DNA of 64,000 bases from Rhizobium terrae (lineage in GTDB: Bacteria > Pseudomonadota > Alphaproteobacteria > Rhizobiales > Rhizobiaceae): the NCBI RefSeq assembly GCF_003425685.1, contig NZ_QJKM01000002.1, forward strand, positions 248,001 through 312,000, written 5' to 3'. This document shows, piece after piece, positions 53,442 through 62,584 of this stretch (position 1 is its first letter; each line of letters opens with the position of its first letter). The notes below the pieces were generated by a model, which worked only from the letters and a program-made list of their open reading frames with translations, ran no database searches and was not told where the DNA came from. Both the position numbers and the translations under genes were made by a program.

Positions 53442-55358
53442 TTACCATCCGCCACCGCCGCCACCGCCACCCCCGCCGCCGGAGGAACCGCCCGAGAAGC
53501 CGGAGGAGGACGAGGAGGATTTGGGAGCCGGAATGGTGGAGGCGATGGTGGAGGCCATCGAGGAGGAGAAGCCGCCGATACGATCTCCGAAGCCGGAGCC
53601 GGGATTGCCGTGATACCAGGTGGGGTCGTAGGCCATTGCGGCACCTGCGGCAGCGGTCGCGAGCCAGGCTTCGAAGGCACGGCTCCACGGTTTTTCAACG
53701 CCGAGCGCCACCGCGTAGGGCAGCAGCTTTTCGAAATGGCTGGGCGACATGGTGGGCGCGCCGGCCATGTTCATGCGGTCCTTTTCGGCGAGCGTCAGGT
53801 AGATGCGCAGGCCCTCGATACCGTCCATCAGCTTGCGGCCGAGCGGCGTCGGAGCGCCCATCAGGAAGAAGAAGATGACGTTCGAAAGCACGATGCCGCC
53901 GACCGAGACGAGGATCGGCCAATGGTCGCTGCCGGTCATTTCCGACACCAGCGCCACCAGAAGCGCCGAACCGATCGACAGGGCGACTAGGCCGATGAAG
54001 CCGAGGATGACGACGGAGACGATCTTCGAAAGCAGCGAGGAGCCGCGGCGCAGGCCTTTGCCAAAGGCAGCGGCGAAAATGCCGAGGAAGACCGCGAAGA
54101 AGACCGGGACGATCAGCGTGGCGAGCATGTCCGGCTCAAGATTGCCGAAAACGATCAGCGACAATATTACCAGAATGCTGAGAACGATCCCGCCGATCAC
54201 ATAGCCCTTGTTGCCGTTGTAATACTTGCCGCGATGTTCCTTCTCGATCGCATTGCGAAAGCTTGAGCCGACCGATTGCACGGTCGTGCCGTGCGCTTCA
54301 TCGATGACGAGGCTGCCGCTGCCGATGAAGCCGAGGATGGAGGCCTGGCCGATCGGCAGGTCGCGGGAGGCGGCCTTTTCGGTGCGCCGGATGACGATCT
54401 TTTCCTTCAGGTCGTCGAGTATCACGAAGCCCTTGACTGCGAGATCGAGCGCGCTCGCCGAAAAGGCGGTCCAGCCGCCGCCCGAAAAACCCTTGTTGTC
54501 GATATAGTTGACGAGAGCCGGCGATAGACCTTCGGGCGCATCCCAGCGCGGCACCACGACGCCGCGCTCCGGATCGCGCCCGACGCGGATCCAGAAAAGC
54601 CCATAATAACCGACGACGAGAACAAGGCCGACGATGCTGATGATCAGCCCGGCATTGTCGCGCAGCCACCAGTCGCGTTGCTGATCGGCCGAAGGCGGTG
54701 CCACGATCCCCTTGGGAAAGCCGGCAACGATCGTCAGGCCCTCATGCACGCCGAGCGGCAGAGTGGTTGCGAAAACAGCCTGGTTGCCGTTCGTCTGCAT
54801 GCGGGCATTGCGAGCGGTCGAGCCGAGCGGGCCGGTATAGACGGCGGTCTGGGTGATGCGCCCGCCCGGCAGCGTCACCCGGGCCGTCGCCTGGGCGATG
54901 CGGAACTGCCAGCCGTTGCCGGTGACGTTCCAATAAAGCTCGTCATGGTCGTCAAAATAGCGGATCTGCCGGTCGGTCTTGTAGGTGATGACATAGGTGT
55001 GCTCGCCGTCACGCAGCAGCACGTCCTTGTCACCCGCATAGATGCGGATGCCGCCGGTTATGCTCTCGGTGCGGTAGGGTTCGCTCCGGCCGTCGCGGGT
55101 GACCGACACGACATCGAATCCCACCCTCACCGTGCGGCCGTTCGCATCCTGCATGGTGAGCGGGAAGTCGCGAAAGATGCCGCGCCTGATCTCGTTGCCT
55201 TCCGAATTGACGGCGATCGTTTCGGCCACCGCCAGGTCACCGCTTTCGGCGACCTGAATATCGGAGTGATAGGAGCGGATATATTCTTCCGCCCGGGCAG
55301 ACATTGCCGCAAGCCCCAGCAGAAGCGCCAGGCAAAAACCGGAGATCCACCGTATCAC
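53442..55358 (-). CDS. DUF2207 domain membrane protein with Gly-rich tail
   Basis: A protein of 638 residues. A signal peptide (MIRWISGFCLALLLGLAAMS) leads into an extracytoplasmic DUF2207 domain (about 25-225), with EYIRSYHSDIQVAESGDLAV and YNVTGNGWQF-like strands. Membrane segments follow near 245, 395, 415, 450 and 475. The C-terminus is low complexity, ending in a run of Gly and a Trp. DUF2207 (TPM-like) proteins often accompany LemA, which is encoded 1.4 kb upstream on the same strand. The function is unknown; an envelope role is likely. Confidence 0.85.
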   Translation of the reverse strand: MIRWISGFCLALLLGLAAMSARAEEYIRSYHSDIQVAESGDLAVAETIAVNSEGNEIRRGIFRDFPLTMQDANGRTVRVGFDVVSVTRDGRSEPYRTESITGGIRIYAGDKDVLLRDGEHTYVITYKTDRQIRYFDDHDELYWNVTGNGWQFRIAQATARVTLPGGRITQTAVYTGPLGSTARNARMQTNGNQAVFATTLPLGVHEGLTIVAGFPKGIVAPPSADQQRDWWLRDNAGLIISIVGLVLVVGYYGLFWIRVGRDPERGVVVPRWDAPEGLSPALVNYIDNKGFSGGGWTAFSASALDLAVKGFVILDDLKEKIVIRRTEKAASRDLPIGQASILGFIGSGSLVIDEAHGTTVQSVGSSFRNAIEKEHRGKYYNGNKGYVIGGIVLSILVILSLIVFGNLEPDMLATLIVPVFFAVFLGIFAAAFGKGLRRGSSLLSKIVSVVILGFIGLVALSIGSALLVALVSEMTGSDHWPILVSVGGIVLSNVIFFFLMGAPTPLGRKLMDGIEGLRIYLTLAEKDRMNMAGAPTMSPSHFEKLLPYAVALGVEKPWSRAFEAWLATAAAGAAMAYDPTWYHGNPGSGFGDRIGGFSSSMASTIASTIPAPKSSSSSSGFSGGSSGGGGGGGGGGGW

Positions 55359-55391
55359 GACATTTCCCTCCCCGGCTTCTGCCGATCTTGC

Positions 55392-56663
55392 CTATTCGAT
55401 ATCCGTATAAGAAACTCCGAGCGAGGCCAGCACATCCCAGTAGGCCGGGAAGGTCTTGGTCACGCAGTCCGGATCGAGAATGGTGATGCCGCCGATCTTC
55501 AGGCCGGCCAGCGCAAAGCTCATGGCGATGCGATGATCGGCGAAGGTATCGATCTCAGCCGGCAGGGTCTGCCCGGCGAGTGACGGATCCGATGCGACGA
55601 TGAGGTCGTCGCCCTCCTCCTCCGCCAATCCGTCGCGGATGTTGTTGAGCCCGAGCGACAGCGCTCGCACCCGGTCGCATTCCTTGACGCGCAGATTTGC
55701 GATGCCGGTGAAGCGCACCGGCGTCTCGTTGAAGGCAGCGAGCACGGCAAGCGTCGGCACGGCATCCTGCATCTGGGAGCCGTCGATTTCCGCCGGTAGA
55801 TGCGGGAATTCGGAGATGATATCGAAGGCCCTGGCATCAGGCTGAGTGAAGGCGTCGTTCGGCACGCCCAGATCGATCCTGCCGCCGGTCAGCACTTCCG
55901 CAGCCCAGAGATAGGTCGCCGCAGACGCATCCGGTTCGATGACGAAATCCGTCGCGCGATAACCGGTCGGCTCCACCTTCCAGGTCGCAGCATCGACCTG
56001 CTCGACCCTGGCACCAAAGGCTTCCATGGCGGCAAGCGTCAGATCCACGTAACCGCGGGCACCGATTTCCGTACCGGCAAGGGCGACGGTAAGCGGGGCA
56101 TTGGCGCCCGGCTTGACGAGCGGCCCGGCCATCAGCAGGGCGGAGACGTATTGGCTCGACAAGCCGGCATCGATCTCGACACGGCCGGAGGCGAAATGGC
56201 CATTGCCGCGCACCGTAACCGGCGGGCAACCGGTCGGAGCCTCGGCATCGAGACCGAGCGCGTTCAGCGCGGTGATCAGCGGGCCGATCGGCCGCTTGCG
56301 CATGTGCTCGTCGCCATCGACGACGACCGTGCCGTCCACCGAAGCAACCGCCGCCGTGAGGAAGCGCGTCGCGGTGCCGGCATTGCCGAGGAAAAGCGGT
56401 CCGGAGGGCGGAGAAAGCTTGCCCGTGCCGGTCACGACGAATGTCGTCTCGTCCGGCTGATCGATCGTCACGCCCATGGCCTGCAGCGCTTCTGCCATAT
56501 AGCGCGTGTCGTCGCTCCGCAGCGCACCCGTCAGCCGGCTGGTGCCCCTGGCAAGGCCCGCCAGAAGCAGCGCGCGGTTGGTGATCGACTTCGAACCCGG
56601 CGGCATGGCGCGCCCGATAAGCGGCTTGCCCGGCGGCAATATGGTAAGTTTGGCTCTGCCCAT
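55392..56663 (-). CDS. aroA: 3-phosphoshikimate 1-carboxyvinyltransferase (AroA), possible second copy
   Basis: A protein of 423 residues. It transfers enolpyruvate from PEP to shikimate-3-phosphate. Visible are PPGSKSITNRALLLAGLARG (21-40), LFLGNAGTATRFLTAA (90-105), LSSQYVSALLMAGPL, FVIEPDASAATYLWAAE and TFADHRIAMSFALAG. The 94-101 loop has Gly96 as in class I enzymes but Phe at position 101, where E. coli has Pro. Rhizobial housekeeping AroA, as I recall it, is of the CP4 (class II) type with a different N-terminus, so this may be a paralogue. It lies between lemA and the DUF2207 gene on the same strand. Confidence 0.9.
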   Translation of the reverse strand: MGRAKLTILPPGKPLIGRAMPPGSKSITNRALLLAGLARGTSRLTGALRSDDTRYMAEALQAMGVTIDQPDETTFVVTGTGKLSPPSGPLFLGNAGTATRFLTAAVASVDGTVVVDGDEHMRKRPIGPLITALNALGLDAEAPTGCPPVTVRGNGHFASGRVEIDAGLSSQYVSALLMAGPLVKPGANAPLTVALAGTEIGARGYVDLTLAAMEAFGARVEQVDAATWKVEPTGYRATDFVIEPDASAATYLWAAEVLTGGRIDLGVPNDAFTQPDARAFDIISEFPHLPAEIDGSQMQDAVPTLAVLAAFNETPVRFTGIANLRVKECDRVRALSLGLNNIRDGLAEEEGDDLIVASDPSLAGQTLPAEIDTFADHRIAMSFALAGLKIGGITILDPDCVTKTFPAYWDVLASLGVSYTDIE

Positions 56664-56782
56664 GATGAATAGTCTCTTCCGTCACTCGTCGCGCCCGCAG
56701 CCTACGGCATGCGGAGCGCTGAAACCTGAACCTTCGGCCGCGCTCTTAAACGGTCGCGACGTAAAGGTCCAATGACGGTTTT

Positions 56783-57334
56783 TTAGAATTTGACGGTCGG
56801 AACCGCGCGATCCGCGGCATTCTCGATCTCGAAATATTCCCGCTTCGAGAAACCGAACTGGCCGGCGACCAGGTTGTTGGGGAAGCTCTCGACCTTGACG
56901 TTCAGATCGCGGGCCGCGCCGTTGTAATAACGGCGGGACATCTGGATCTCGCTTTCGATGGTTTCCAGCGAGGCCTGAAGCTCGGAGAAATTCTGGTTCG
57001 CCTTGAGATCTGGGTAGGCTTCCGCCAATGCAATGATCTTGCCGAGCGCCTGGCCGAGCAGGCCTTCCGCCTGGGCGCGGCCGGCGACGTCGCCCGCCGG
57101 CACGGCCTGCGCCTGGTTGCGCAGCTTCACCACCTCTTCGAACGTTCCCTTTTCGTGGGCCGCATACCCCTTCACTGTCTCGATGAGGTTCGGGATCAGG
57201 TCTGCGCGGCGTTTCAGCTGCACGTCGATGCCGGACCACGCCTCCTCGGCCATCTGCCTCGATTTGACGAGGCCGTTATAGATCATGACGACGTAGAGAG
57301 CGACGAGAACAACTATGCCGATCAGTATATACAT
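56783..57334 (-). CDS. lemA: LemA family protein
   Basis: A protein of 183 residues. An N-terminal membrane anchor (YILIGIVVLVALYVVMIYNG) is followed by the LemA helical core: QMAEEAWSGIDVQLKRRADL, IPNLIETVKGYAAHEKGTFE and RYYNGAARDLNVKVESFPNN. LemA proteins are widespread envelope proteins of unclear function that often pair with DUF2207/TPM proteins; such a gene lies downstream here beyond aroA. The start is the ATG at 57334, behind a GGAGGGG-type ribosome site. Confidence 0.95.
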   Translation of the reverse strand: MYILIGIVVLVALYVVMIYNGLVKSRQMAEEAWSGIDVQLKRRADLIPNLIETVKGYAAHEKGTFEEVVKLRNQAQAVPAGDVAGRAQAEGLLGQALGKIIALAEAYPDLKANQNFSELQASLETIESEIQMSRRYYNGAARDLNVKVESFPNNLVAGQFGFSKREYFEIENAADRAVPTVKF

Positions 57335-57537
57335 TTGCCCCTCCGGATTTTGCCCCTGCCATGCGATAGCACAGAATCACCATAAAAAACCGGCCGAAGT
57401 CATCGATTATTTCTGGGGGCTCCGCTTTTGATCTAACGCAATAATTGATGGGGCGAAACGAGGTAAATATTTCTTCAGATGATGGGCGAATCCAAGGATT
57501 CAGGCTCGTTCCCAAAACAATCTGGATGGAAATTGCC

Positions 57538-57735
57538 ATGGCGTCCCTTGTGCGAATCGCCAATGTGCTTGCGTTTGGCCTGTTGTTTTTTCAGTACGCG
57601 GTGATGATGAAGCCGCCGGAGCCGGCCGGCACACGGCGTTTTCTGCAGATCTATTCCAAGCAGCTCCCGACCGGAGCCTATCCTACCCTCAAGCCCGTCT
57701 GGGAGCTTGGCGCGGGATGGGTTGGAGCCGCCTGA
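57538..57735 (+). CDS. small single-pass membrane protein (hypothetical)
   Basis: A protein of 65 residues starting MASLVRIANVLAFGLLFFQY, with one membrane segment (about 9-24) and a Pro-rich tail (MMKPPEPAGT, LPTGAYPTLKPVWELG). The frame is open further upstream to 57445, but that part lacks features. It lies in the gap between lemA and glyQ, on the opposite strand. Existence is moderately supported by the clean hydrophobic helix only. Confidence 0.4.
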   Translation: MASLVRIANVLAFGLLFFQYAVMMKPPEPAGTRRFLQIYSKQLPTGAYPTLKPVWELGAGWVGAA

Positions 57736-57763
57736 GGGGCGGCTTTGCACGGCCAGCCTCGGT

Positions 57764-58717
57764 TCAGGCGGCCTGGCCGAAATTCACGCCACCGGCTTCG
57801 GTGAGCAGGAAGGCCTCGCCGCAGGCCTTGGCCAGCGTACGGACGCGCAGAATGTAGCTCTGGCGTTCGGTGACCGAGATCACGCCACGCGCATCCAACA
57901 GATTGAAGACATGCGAGGCCTTGATGCACTGGTCATAGGCCGGGAAGACGCATTTGTGCAGCATCTGGTTGGCATTGGCGCCGGGAGCGCCGGCGGCCAG
58001 CAGCGCCTGGCATTCCTTCTCCGCATCGATGAAGTGCCGATGCAGCATGGCGGTGTCGGCGAATTCGAAATTATGGCGGGAATATTCCTGCTCGGCCTGC
58101 AGGAAGACATCGCCGTAGGTGATCTTTTCTTCGCCCTCGCGGCCGTTGAAGTTCAGCTCGTAGATACTGTCGACGCCCTGGATATAGGTGGCGAGGCGTT
58201 CCAAGCCATAGGTCAGCTCGCCGGCGACCGGCGCGCATTCGATGCCGCAGACCTGCTGGAAATAGGTGAACTGCGAGACTTCCATGCCGTCGCACCAGCA
58301 TTCCCAACCGAGGCCCCAGGCGCCGAGGGTGGGGCTTTCCCAATCGTCCTCGACGAAACGGACGTCATGCAGCAGCGGGTCGAGGCCGATCGCCGCAAGC
58401 GAACCGAGATAGAGCTCCTGCAGGTTCGGCGGGTTCGGCTTGAGGATGACCTGAAACTGGTAATAGTGCTGCAGGCGATTGGGGTTTTCGCCGTAACGGC
58501 CGTCGGACGGGCGGCGGGACGGCTGCACATAGGCGGCCTTCCACGGGCGCGGCCCGAGAGCGCGAAGCGTCGTGGCCGGATGGAAGGTACCGGCGCCGAC
58601 TTCCATGTCGTAAGGCTGCAGGACCGCGCAACCCTTGTCGGCCCAGTAGTTCTGGAGCGCGAGGATCAGCCCCTGGAAAGAGCGGGTCGGAGACATGTGG
58701 GCGGGCAGTTCGGTCAT
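57764..58717 (-). CDS. glyQ: glycyl-tRNA synthetase alpha subunit (GlyQ)
   Basis: A protein of 317 residues. GlyQ carries the class II catalytic core of the heterotetrameric enzyme. Visible are [60 protein letters not shown] (motif 2 region) and [20 protein letters not shown]. The C-terminal [20 protein letters not shown] is also a family block. The start is the ATG for [15 protein letters not shown]; an upstream ATG at 58759 is less likely. A short membrane protein gene lies upstream on the same strand, and glyS is about 6.3 kb downstream. Confidence 0.97.
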   Translation of the reverse strand: MTELPAHMSPTRSFQGLILALQNYWADKGCAVLQPYDMEVGAGTFHPATTLRALGPRPWKAAYVQPSRRPSDGRYGENPNRLQHYYQFQVILKPNPPNLQELYLGSLAAIGLDPLLHDVRFVEDDWESPTLGAWGLGWECWCDGMEVSQFTYFQQVCGIECAPVAGELTYGLERLATYIQGVDSIYELNFNGREGEEKITYGDVFLQAEQEYSRHNFEFADTAMLHRHFIDAEKECQALLAAGAPGANANQMLHKCVFPAYDQCIKASHVFNLLDARGVISVTERQSYILRVRTLAKACGEAFLLTEAGGVNFGQAA

Positions 58718-58794
58718 GACGATATCTTCGGTTCGAGGATGCGGACGAGTGCCATGCATCAGGGGCGCGGGTCAAGGATTTATAACCCCGGCCG

Positions 58795-58986
58795 CTATTC
58801 CTCATCCTTCTTCACCCGGTATTCCCCCGTCACCGGGTCTTTTTCCAGTGTACCGATGGCGCCGGTCTGGCGCTCTTGTTCTCGCTGGCGGGAGCGGGCC
58901 GTGAGTTTCTCGGCATCCTTGATGAACTTTTTGTAGATCATCCATCCGCCGCCGATCAGGATGATCAGGAATATAAGTTGCGCCAT
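58795..58986 (-). CDS. small membrane-anchored protein upstream of glyQ
   Basis: A protein of 63 residues: one N-terminal membrane helix (LIFLIILIGGGWMIYKKFI) followed by a charged tail (AEKLTARSRQREQERQTG, DPVTGEYRVKKDEE). I recall similar short proteins between the S49 peptidase and glyQ in rhizobia. Function unknown. Spacing to both neighbours (26 and 77 bases) on the same strand suggests an operon. Confidence 0.7.
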   Translation of the reverse strand: MAQLIFLIILIGGGWMIYKKFIKDAEKLTARSRQREQERQTGAIGTLEKDPVTGEYRVKKDEE

Positions 58987-59012
58987 TTCCCCCTCTTAAC
59001 CTTTTTAAGCCA

Positions 59013-59879
59013 TCAGAGCCCGTAGCGGCTCCACAATGCCTTTTCCTCGATGCTCGCGGCAAGCCCCGCCGCCGCAGCCGCGGCGATTTCGCCGACCTCG
59101 CCGCTGCCGAGAACCACGCCCGGCACACGGCGGCCGAACAGCGTGCGGGCGCTGCCGATCAGCTCCAGCCTGGCGTCCTTGCCGTAGCGGCGCTTGATGA
59201 CGTCGCGCATGTCGCCGATGCCGTCGATCAGGCCGAGATCGAGACCGCGCAAGCCGCTCCAGAAAAGGCCGGAGAAGATGGTCGCATCGTCGGCCAGCCG
59301 CTCGCCGCGCCGCATCTTCACCATGTCGATGAAGACCTTGTGGATCTCGAGCTGCAGCGACTTCAAGTATTCGATATCGCCTTCCTTCTCCGGCTGGAAG
59401 GGATCGAGGATCACCTTGTTTTCGCCGGCGGTATAGACGCGACGCTCGACGCCGATCTTGCGCAGGAGTTCCGGGAAACCGAAACCGCCCGACACGACGC
59501 CGATCGAACCGACGATCGAGGTCGGATCGGCAAAGATCTCATCGCCCGCCAGCGCGATCATGTAACCACCGGAGGCGGCGACATCCTCGACGAACATCAG
59601 CACCTTCTTGTCCTTCTCTTCCGCAAGCGCCCGGATGCGCTGAAAGATCAGGCGGGATTGGACGGGCGAACCGCCCGGCGAATTGATGGAAATGGCAACG
59701 ACCGGCGCGTCCTTCTTCGAGAAGGCCTTGTCGAGCATCGGCGCCACGGTGGCCAGATTGAGAGGCTGCTTGAACTGGCTGCCGCCTGCCATGATCGCCC
59801 CGCTCAGCCGGATGATCGGGATCGTCAGCCCCTTCTTACGGAACCGCTTCGGCATCAGCCTCTTCCAAAACCCGGCCAT
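59013..59879 (-). CDS. S49 family serine peptidase (SppA/SohB-like)
   Basis: A protein of 288 residues. Visible are PVVAISINSPGGSPVQSRLI (substrate groove) and FVEDVAASGGYMIALAGDEI, with the nucleophile Ser in ASGGY near 109. DPTSIVGSIGVVSGGFGFPE follows, then the Lys-containing YTAGENKVILDPF. These enzymes degrade signal peptides or membrane proteins; this short form without an obvious signal peptide probably works at the cytoplasmic membrane face. It heads the small operon leading to glyQ. Confidence 0.93.
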   Translation of the reverse strand: MAGFWKRLMPKRFRKKGLTIPIIRLSGAIMAGGSQFKQPLNLATVAPMLDKAFSKKDAPVVAISINSPGGSPVQSRLIFQRIRALAEEKDKKVLMFVEDVAASGGYMIALAGDEIFADPTSIVGSIGVVSGGFGFPELLRKIGVERRVYTAGENKVILDPFQPEKEGDIEYLKSLQLEIHKVFIDMVKMRRGERLADDATIFSGLFWSGLRGLDLGLIDGIGDMRDVIKRRYGKDARLELIGSARTLFGRRVPGVVLGSGEVGEIAAAAAAGLAASIEEKALWSRYGL

Positions 59880-59992
59880 TTCTCTTCCTTCTGTCGTGTA
59901 GAACCAGCCACAGCATGTATGTGACGGAATTTCAAACGCAATGGGAAAGCCCCCGAAACGCCAGAAAACAGGGATTTTGATCCTCTAATTGC

Positions 59993-60044
59993 TAATGACT
60001 TGCATTATCATTCGAGTGAAGCATTATCGCTTTCATTGCAAATG
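59993..60044 (+). promoter_or_regulatory. manganese/Fur-type operator region upstream of mntH
   Basis: TAATG-ACTTG-CATTA at 59993-60007 is a perfect inverted repeat with a 5-base centre. CATT-GCA-AATG at 60034-60044 is a second one. Fur-family Mur proteins of rhizobia bind AT-rich GCAAAT/ATTTGC-type sites before manganese transporter genes, and these repeats fit that style. The exact consensus is from memory. Confidence 0.5.
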
Positions 60045-60058
60045 GAGAGATTGCGGTC

Positions 60059-61399
60059 ATGGATATGCTGAAGTCAGAACAGGATGGCGGTTGGCGCCAC
60101 AATCGCGGAGAGGCGTCACTTTCGGATGTCCATCGCAGCATCCACGTCACGCAGCATGGCTCGAAACTGCGCCGCATCGCCGCCTTTGCGGGTCCGGGCT
60201 ACATGGTCGCCGTCGGATATATGGATCCCGGCAACTGGGCAACCTCGCTCGCCGGCGGTTCCAAGTTCGGCTACGCGCTGCTGACCGTGGCGCTGCTTTC
60301 CAACCTGATGGCGATCGTGCTGCAGTCGCTCTGCGCCAGGCTTGCCATTGCCTCCGGCCGCGACCTCGCGCAAGCTTGTCGCGACGCTTTTCCGAAATGG
60401 GTCTCTGTGCCGCTCTGGGCGTTTGCCGAAATCGCCATCATCGCCACAGACATCGCCGAGGTCATCGGCACCGCGATCGGCCTCAACCTAATCTTCGGCA
60501 TTCCTCTCGAACTCGGCGTCTTGATCACCGCGCTCGACGTTTTTATCATTCTCTACCTGCAGAAGATGGGGTTCCGCTGGGTCGAGGCCTTCATCATCAC
60601 GCTACTCGGCGTCATCGCGGTGTGCTTCGCCATTCAGATCTTCCTGGCCGATCCGCAATGGGGCGGCGTCATTCGCGGTTTCTTCCCGACGACCGAAATC
60701 GTCACCAATCCGGAAATGCTCTATCTCGCGCTCGGCATTCTCGGCGCGACCGTCATGCCCCATAACCTCTACCTACATTCCGGTATCGTGCAGACGCGCG
60801 CCTATGGACATACATTGCCGGAAAAGAAGGAAGCGCTGACCTATGCTACTATCGACTCCACGGTGGCGCTGTGCTTCGCGCTGCTGATCAACGCCTCGAT
60901 CCTGATCCTCGCCGCAGCGGCTTTCAACAGCACCGGGCGAACGGAAGTCGCCGAACTCGGCGAAGCGCATTCCCTGCTTGCGCCGCTGCTGGGGCTAGCC
61001 ATCGCGCCGACGCTCTTCGGCATCGCACTGCTCTGTTGCGGCCTGAACTCGACGGTGACGGCAACGCTCGCCGGCCAGATCGTCATGGAAGGTTTCCTGC
61101 AGATAAAGCTAGCTCCCTGGATGCGCCGGCTCATCACCCGGGCGATCGCGATCATTCCAGCCGCTTTCGTCACCATCTGGTATGGCGACGCCGGCACTGC
61201 GGAACTCCTGATCCTAACCCAGGTCGTGCTCAGCCTTCAGCTTTCCTTCGCGGTCTTCCCGTTAGTCATGTTCACCGCCAGCACGGCGAAGATGGGGGCA
61301 CTCGTGGCACCCCGCTGGCTTTCCGCCATCGCCTGGGCGATCGCCGTCGTCATCGCCGGCCTGAACGTTAAGCTTCTGATCGATTTCGTTTCGGGCTGA
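60059..61399 (+). CDS. mntH: Nramp-type manganese/divalent metal transporter (MntH)
   Basis: A protein of 446 residues with about 11 membrane segments. It imports Mn2+ (and Fe2+) with protons. The metal-binding motifs are both intact: [14 protein letters not shown] near 58 in TM1 and [18 protein letters not shown] near 235 in TM6. The ATG follows GGAGAG. The upstream region carries operator-like inverted repeats, fitting Mn-responsive repression. The 3' end overlaps the convergent methyltransferase gene by 32 bases. Confidence 0.95.
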   Translation: MDMLKSEQDGGWRHNRGEASLSDVHRSIHVTQHGSKLRRIAAFAGPGYMVAVGYMDPGNWATSLAGGSKFGYALLTVALLSNLMAIVLQSLCARLAIASGRDLAQACRDAFPKWVSVPLWAFAEIAIIATDIAEVIGTAIGLNLIFGIPLELGVLITALDVFIILYLQKMGFRWVEAFIITLLGVIAVCFAIQIFLADPQWGGVIRGFFPTTEIVTNPEMLYLALGILGATVMPHNLYLHSGIVQTRAYGHTLPEKKEALTYATIDSTVALCFALLINASILILAAAAFNSTGRTEVAELGEAHSLLAPLLGLAIAPTLFGIALLCCGLNSTVTATLAGQIVMEGFLQIKLAPWMRRLITRAIAIIPAAFVTIWYGDAGTAELLILTQVVLSLQLSFAVFPLVMFTASTAKMGALVAPRWLSAIAWAIAVVIAGLNVKLLIDFVSG

Positions 61400-62165
61400 G
61401 GCGGGGATAGGCGGCGCGGCCGTTGTTGAGGTCGTCCACGAAACCGGAAAAGGCATGGCCGTCCATCCCATGCACGAAAAACGGCGCCCGGAATGTCAGC
61501 CGGGCGCGCGAGCCTTTGACGGCGGTGACGAGGATGCGCGTGGCGCTCTCGTCCGGCCGCGGATGAAGCGCGGTGATTTCCAGTCCGCCGAACCGCCTGC
61601 CGCAGGCTTCGATGATCTCGACGATCGATTGCGGCCGGGCGATCAGCGACAATTGCCCGCCGGGCTTCATGATTGCGCCGGCAGTGCGGATCCAGGCTTC
61701 GAACAGGTCCTCTGTCATGGCATGTGCTTCCGCCTTTAGCGCATCCGGCGTGCGGCGGTCGGCGGCGTCGTTGAACGGCGGATTCATGATGACGTGGTCG
61801 TGGATCTCGTCACGGAGGCCCGCGGCGACGCGCGGCTTGCCCGAAAGTGCCACATCGGCTTCGATCACCTCGACACGGCCGGCGAGGAAAGCGTTTTCGG
61901 GCAATGCGAGAGTTTTCCGGGCATAATCCGCCATCAGCGGTGATTTTTCGATGAGCTGGACCCTGGCCTTCGCAAGGCGCGCGGCGACGGCAAGGCCGGC
62001 GGCACCCGCACCAGAACCGAGATCGGCAACGCTGATAGATTTGTCAGAGGCGACCAGCGAGGCGAGCAGCATGGCGTCGACGCCGGAACGGTGCCCGCCG
62101 CCTTTTGGCTGCATGACGTGAAAACGCCCGCGATGGAAGGCGTCGATGGTGAAGGTGGGGATCAT
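61368..62165 (-). CDS. tRNA1(Val) A37 N6-methyltransferase-like protein (TrmN6 family)
   Basis: A class I SAM methyltransferase of 265 residues. SAM-site blocks are [20 protein letters not shown] (near 40-60) and [20 protein letters not shown]. The catalytic/adenine-binding motif is [20 protein letters not shown] near 128; N-P-P-F is typical of N6-adenine or guanine-N2 methyltransferases. The N-terminal [20 protein letters not shown] matches the TrmN6 family. The target is likely tRNA A37, by analogy with E. coli YfiC. Its 3' end overlaps mntH on the other strand. Confidence 0.85.
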   Translation of the reverse strand: MIPTFTIDAFHRGRFHVMQPKGGGHRSGVDAMLLASLVASDKSISVADLGSGAGAAGLAVAARLAKARVQLIEKSPLMADYARKTLALPENAFLAGRVEVIEADVALSGKPRVAAGLRDEIHDHVIMNPPFNDAADRRTPDALKAEAHAMTEDLFEAWIRTAGAIMKPGGQLSLIARPQSIVEIIEACGRRFGGLEITALHPRPDESATRILVTAVKGSRARLTFRAPFFVHGMDGHAFSGFVDDLNNGRAAYPRLSPKRNRSEA

Positions 62166-62256
62166 GAGGTGCGGCGCCGCTGGGTGACAGATAAATGCGA
62201 TTTGATGCCCAATGTCTGCACCCCAGAAGAATCCAGGCCAGAAGCTCCGAAAACCA

Positions 62257-62478
62257 TCACGACCTCAGCTCCGCCTCGAGCCCGGCATCCCTCAATATTC
62301 GCCGCGCCTCGTCCACCCTCTCCTCTTCCACCATAAACCGGCGCGGCAGGAGGCCGAGCGAGCCTTCGAGCACGCTCATCGACTGGTCGGCGACCATGCA
62401 ATGGATGCCGGCGTCCCGCATCAGGCTTTCCGCCAGCGACAGGATCACGACATCGTTAGTGCGGATGATCTCCAGCAT
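62257..62478 (-). CDS. DUF2007 family protein
   Basis: A protein of 73 residues from MLEIIRTNDVVILSLAESLM. The conserved core MVADQSMSVLEGSLGLLPRR followed by a charged helix (MVEEERVDEARRILRDAG) matches DUF2007, sometimes called a putative signal-transducing protein. A start at 62496 would add six residues. Function unknown. It diverges from the polyprenyl synthetase gene; I recall this pair as common in rhizobia. Confidence 0.85.
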   Translation of the reverse strand: MLEIIRTNDVVILSLAESLMRDAGIHCMVADQSMSVLEGSLGLLPRRFMVEEERVDEARRILRDAGLEAELRS

Positions 62479-62584
62479 GCCTTTTTGAAGCCCCATTAAA
62501 TCCCGCGGGTTGCGATTTGCGCTTGCCGCACTATCCGCCTCTTTCTATTGTCCTTTGAAAGAATTCGATAGGGAGGCCTGATCG

